Below, one piece after another: positions 40,611-42,612 of a stretch of 42,612 nt of DNA. This stretch comes from Bacteroidaceae bacterium (GTDB lineage Bacteria > Bacteroidota > Bacteroidia > Bacteroidales > Bacteroidaceae). A model generated the notes under the pieces. That model saw nothing but the letters and a program-made list of their open reading frames with translations. It had not been told where the DNA came from and did no database searches. The stretch is from the NCBI GenBank assembly GCA_017524545.1, contig JAFXVN010000037.1:1-42612 (forward strand), given 5' to 3'. The number at the start of each line of letters is the position of its first letter. The first letter of the stretch is position 1. Both the position numbers and the translations under genes were made by a program.

Positions 40611-40650
40611 CAAAGAAATTAAGAATTAAGAGTCAAGAATTAAGAATTAT
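40611..40650. repeat. AAGAATTAAGA repeat between divergent promoters
   Basis: AAATTAAGAATTAAGAGTCAAGAATTAAGAATT: three to four direct units of AAGAATTAAGA type. Confidence 0.65.
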
Positions 40651-40654
40651 TTTG

Positions 40655-40662
40655 TACTTTTG
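40655..40662 (+). promoter_or_regulatory. Bacteroidetes-type -7 box (TACTTTTG)
   Basis: TACTTTTG fits TAnnTTTG; about 95 nt before pheS. The leader between holds AAATCGTAAATAAATAGTAAATCG repeats (40690-40750). Confidence 0.55.
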
Positions 40663-40689
40663 CACGCAAATCAAAAACCAAGCAGGTAA

Positions 40690-40750
40690 AATCGCAAATC
40701 GTCCAATCGTAAATAAATAGTAAATCGTAAATAGTCAAATCGTAAATATA
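40690..40750. repeat. AAATCGTAAATAGT repeats in pheS leader
   Basis: Repeated AAATCG, AATCGTAAATA and AATAGTAAATCG units fill the leader before pheS. No leader peptide is seen. Confidence 0.7.
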
Positions 40751-40756
40751 ATCATC

Positions 40757-41782
40757 ATGTTGTTACAGAAAATAGAACAGCTAATGCAGGAAATATCCGC
40801 CCTTGAAGCGAAGAACGCTCAGGAGGCGGAGGCACTGCGCATCAAGTACCTGAGCAAGAAGGGTGAAATCTCCCTGCTGATGAACGACTTCAGATACGTG
40901 CTTGCCGACCAGAAGAAAGAGGTGGGCATGAAAATCAACGAACTCAAGAACTTTGCGCAGGAGAAGATAAACGCCCTGAAGCAGAGCGCGGGGGAGACGG
41001 CTGCCGCTGGCGCTTCGAATATCGACCTCACGCGCACACCCTATCCCATCGCCCTTGGCTCGCGCCACCCGCTGACGATTGTCAAGAACGAAATCGTCGA
41101 TATCTTCAGCCGCCTGGGCTTCACACTGGCCGACGGCCCCGAGGTGGAGGACGACTGGCACGTCTATAGCAGCATGAACTTTGCCGACGACCATCCCGCC
41201 CGCGACATGCAGGACACGTTCTTCGTCGAGGCGCATCCCGACATCATCCTGCGTTCCCACACCAGCAGCGTGCAGGCTCGCGTCATGGAGAGCACCCAGC
41301 CCCCCATCCGCGTCATCTGCCCAGGCCGCGTCTATCGCAACGAAGCCATCAGCGCCCGTGCACACTGCTTCTTCCATCAGGTCGAAGGGCTTTACATCGA
41401 CAAGAACGTCAGCTTCACCGACCTCAAGCAGGTGCTCCTGCTCTTTGCACAGGAGATGTTCGGAGCCGACACGAAGATACGCCTCCGTCCCAGCTACTTC
41501 CCCTTCACGGAGCCAAGCGCGGAAATGGATATCAGCTGCCATCTTTGCGGCGGAAAGGGCTGTTCCTTCTGCAAGCACACAGGCTGGGTGGAGATACTCG
41601 GCTGCGGCATGGTTGACCCCGCAGTGCTCGACGCGAACGGCATCGACAGCAGCATCTACACAGGCTACGCCTTCGGCATGGGCATCGAGCGCATCACGAA
41701 CCTGAAGTATCAGGTGAAAGACCTCCGCATGTTCTCCGAGAACGATGTCCGCTTCCTCGACGAGTTCACCAGCGCAAGGTAA
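40757..41782 (+). CDS. pheS: Phenylalanyl-tRNA synthetase alpha subunit
   Basis: 341 residues, the standard length. It begins MLLQKIEQLMQEISALEAKN (coiled-coil N-terminus) and has class II motifs: EVEDDWHVYSSMNFADDHPA (motif 1 region), VICPGRVYRNEAISARAHCF (motif 2) and GMGIERITNLKY (motif 3 with the Arg). A Cys-rich insert ISCHLCGGKGCSFCKHTGW lies between motifs 2 and 3. It acylates tRNA-Phe together with PheT, which is not in the window. A terminator follows at 41925. Confidence 0.95.
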   Translation: MLLQKIEQLMQEISALEAKNAQEAEALRIKYLSKKGEISLLMNDFRYVLADQKKEVGMKINELKNFAQEKINALKQSAGETAAAGASNIDLTRTPYPIALGSRHPLTIVKNEIVDIFSRLGFTLADGPEVEDDWHVYSSMNFADDHPARDMQDTFFVEAHPDIILRSHTSSVQARVMESTQPPIRVICPGRVYRNEAISARAHCFFHQVEGLYIDKNVSFTDLKQVLLLFAQEMFGADTKIRLRPSYFPFTEPSAEMDISCHLCGGKGCSFCKHTGWVEILGCGMVDPAVLDANGIDSSIYTGYAFGMGIERITNLKYQVKDLRMFSENDVRFLDEFTSAR

Positions 41783-41924
41783 CAGGCCATGTAATTGTCC
41801 ATGAATTATTTATGATAAATTTGTGGCTATTTGTGGCAATTAGTTTCATGTAAACACGAAATATCATTATAATCAAGAATTAGAGAATTAGAGCTTTTCG
41901 TGTCTTTAGATGTTGAAACAAATA

Positions 41925-41965
41925 AAAGACGCCTCTTCCGTGTGGGATAAAGGCGTCTCTTTTTT
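41925..41965 (+). terminator. Intrinsic terminator of pheS
   Basis: AGACGCCT (41927-41934) pairs with AGGCGTCT (41951-41958) and is followed by CTTTTTT. It is about 145 nt after the pheS stop; the gap has AT-rich sequence and no gene. Confidence 0.75.
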
Positions 41966-41975
41966 CAAGCTTCCT

Positions 41976-42018
41976 CAAGTTCTCCCCCTTATGGGGGGAG
42001 TTAGTGGGGGGCTTTACT
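41976..42018. repeat. GC-rich palindrome at the end of the HU gene
   Basis: CTCCCCCTTATGGGGGGAG, then TTAGTGGGGGG. It matches the CCCTC...CTCCCCC family in RlmI, RsmE and Maf and lies just after the HU-family stop codon. It could serve as a terminator for the HU gene. Confidence 0.7.
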
Positions 42019-42475
42019 CCATCCCTTGGATGGTTTCCTGGTTCTTGATTTCCTTGGTCGCTTCGGTCTGAGCGGCGCGGGTGGGCATAAGCTGGAAGGT
42101 GGCATCCTGTCGGAGGTTCTTAAAGTCCTTGCCTGGGAGCCAGCGGACGTTGACAGCCAAGATGTTGTCGGTCGAGAAGTCCTCGGCGAGGACAGAGCCT
42201 TCCGTCTGGAGTTCGGGATAGAAGCCACCAAGGTCTCCCAAGATAACCTTATTGCCTGCAAGCATCTGTTCGCGCAGGCACTTCACGGCCTTAGTGATGA
42301 TAGCCACAACGTCGCCCTTGTCGTAGGCGCATCCGTGGTCGGTGATGTGCTTTGCGAATGCATCGAGGGTGAGCACTTCGCGCACCTGTGCAGTGCCGTA
42401 GGCTTTGGTCTCGGTGATGTCGCTCTTCTTTGTTCCGGGCTTCGTGCCCATGATAGTAATTGCGTAGTCAATCAT
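42014..42475 (-). CDS. HU-family DNA-binding protein
   Basis: 153 residues. It starts MIDYAITIMGTKPGT, as Bacteroidales HU-like proteins of this length do. The HU fold is shown by LTLDAFAKHITDHGCAYDKG and VVAIITKAVKCLREQMLAGN, then KVILGDLGGFYPELQTEG, with a C-terminal extension (LMPTRAAQTEATKEIKNQE). The usual basic beta-arm is reduced. It may act on DNA structure. The 137 nt upstream hold a tandem array of 13-bp units. Confidence 0.8.
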   Translation of the reverse strand: MIDYAITIMGTKPGTKKSDITETKAYGTAQVREVLTLDAFAKHITDHGCAYDKGDVVAIITKAVKCLREQMLAGNKVILGDLGGFYPELQTEGSVLAEDFSTDNILAVNVRWLPGKDFKNLRQDATFQLMPTRAAQTEATKEIKNQETIQGME

Positions 42476-42509
42476 AAAGCAAAAGTGTTTTTAATTGTTT
42501 TTTTAATTG

Positions 42510-42561
42510 GGGAGTTATAATCGGGAGTTATAGTGGGGAGTTATTATTGGGAGTTATAATG
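42510..42561. repeat. Four tandem 13-bp units upstream of the HU gene
   Basis: Units start at 42510, 42523, 42536 and 42549, each GGGAGTTAT plus 4 variable bases (AATC, AGTG, TATT, AATG). Inverted and degenerate copies (CATAACTTCTCTTCATAACTCC) follow at 42582-42603. Confidence 0.8.
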
Positions 42562-42612
42562 TGCCGTTAGTATTGGCTCCTCATAACTTCTCTTCATAAC
42601 TCCTTATTTTAA

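Noticed and set aside
41783-41924. Possible small gene after pheS
   Set aside because: Short frames only, AT-rich, no start with clear coding signal.

Overview
The window looks like a chromosomal segment from a Bacteroidales bacterium, most likely the Prevotella group, with close to 50 % GC. The reasons are: promoter -7 boxes of the Bacteroidetes type (TAnnTTTG) before several genes, no Shine-Dalgarno sequences, many large secreted proteins with a short C-terminal tail ending in a GIYIVNGRKV-like motif, DUF6057/PD40/DUF4348/DUF5063 families, an HU-family gene, and a smalltalk-like micropeptide. I see no tRNA, rRNA, CRISPR array or intact transposase.

Region 1 (1-11 kb, minus strand): the edge of one secreted protein, a 59-residue acidic peptide, a 1147-residue secreted multi-domain protein, then an operon of three genes: a GH128-like secreted glucanase, a DUF6057 membrane protein, and a PD40-propeller lipoprotein with one CxxCH heme-type motif. 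Region 2 (11-12.7 kb) is decayed: three 18-nt hairpins at exactly 29-bp spacing, a truncated DUF3307 protein, a frameshifted S41-protease-like lipoprotein, and a perfect 21-bp inverted repeat.

Region 3 (12.7-22.2 kb) is the most interesting part. It appears to be one operon: a membrane Cache-type sensor with SpoIIE phosphatase and HATPase (anti-sigma-kinase-like) domains, a STAS anti-sigma-antagonist, and a 2373-residue NRPS with the order C-A-T-C-A-T-R. The terminal reductase predicts release of a (possibly N-acylated) dipeptide aldehyde or its cyclised derivative, and the operon layout suggests control or sensing by partner switching.

Region 4 (22.2-26.1 kb) is broken secreted-protein genes: a signal-peptide fragment and a C-terminal tail fragment lie on either side of a minus-strand module (HU-associated-type protein, 29-residue micropeptide, two-TM protein). 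Then come a second small acidic peptide, a frameshifted glycine-rich beta-helix protein and an apparent fossil of a GH3 C-terminus.

Region 5 (26.1-42.6 kb) is mostly housekeeping: GH20 hexosaminidase, RidA, DUF5063, RNase-D-like exonuclease, RlmI, nucleoside permease, RsmE, a TonB-dependent receptor, nitroreductase, KdsC, Maf, a lipoprotein, an MBL hydrolase, MurB, DUF4348, PheS and an HU protein.

A feature of the whole window is short interspersed repeats placed in frame inside genes. One class is AT-rich and heptamer-like; the other is a GC-rich palindrome of the CTCCCCCTTAAAGGGGGAG type. They occur in the NRPS, the SpoIIE protein, RlmI (three times), RsmE and Maf, and set start or stop codons of several other genes.
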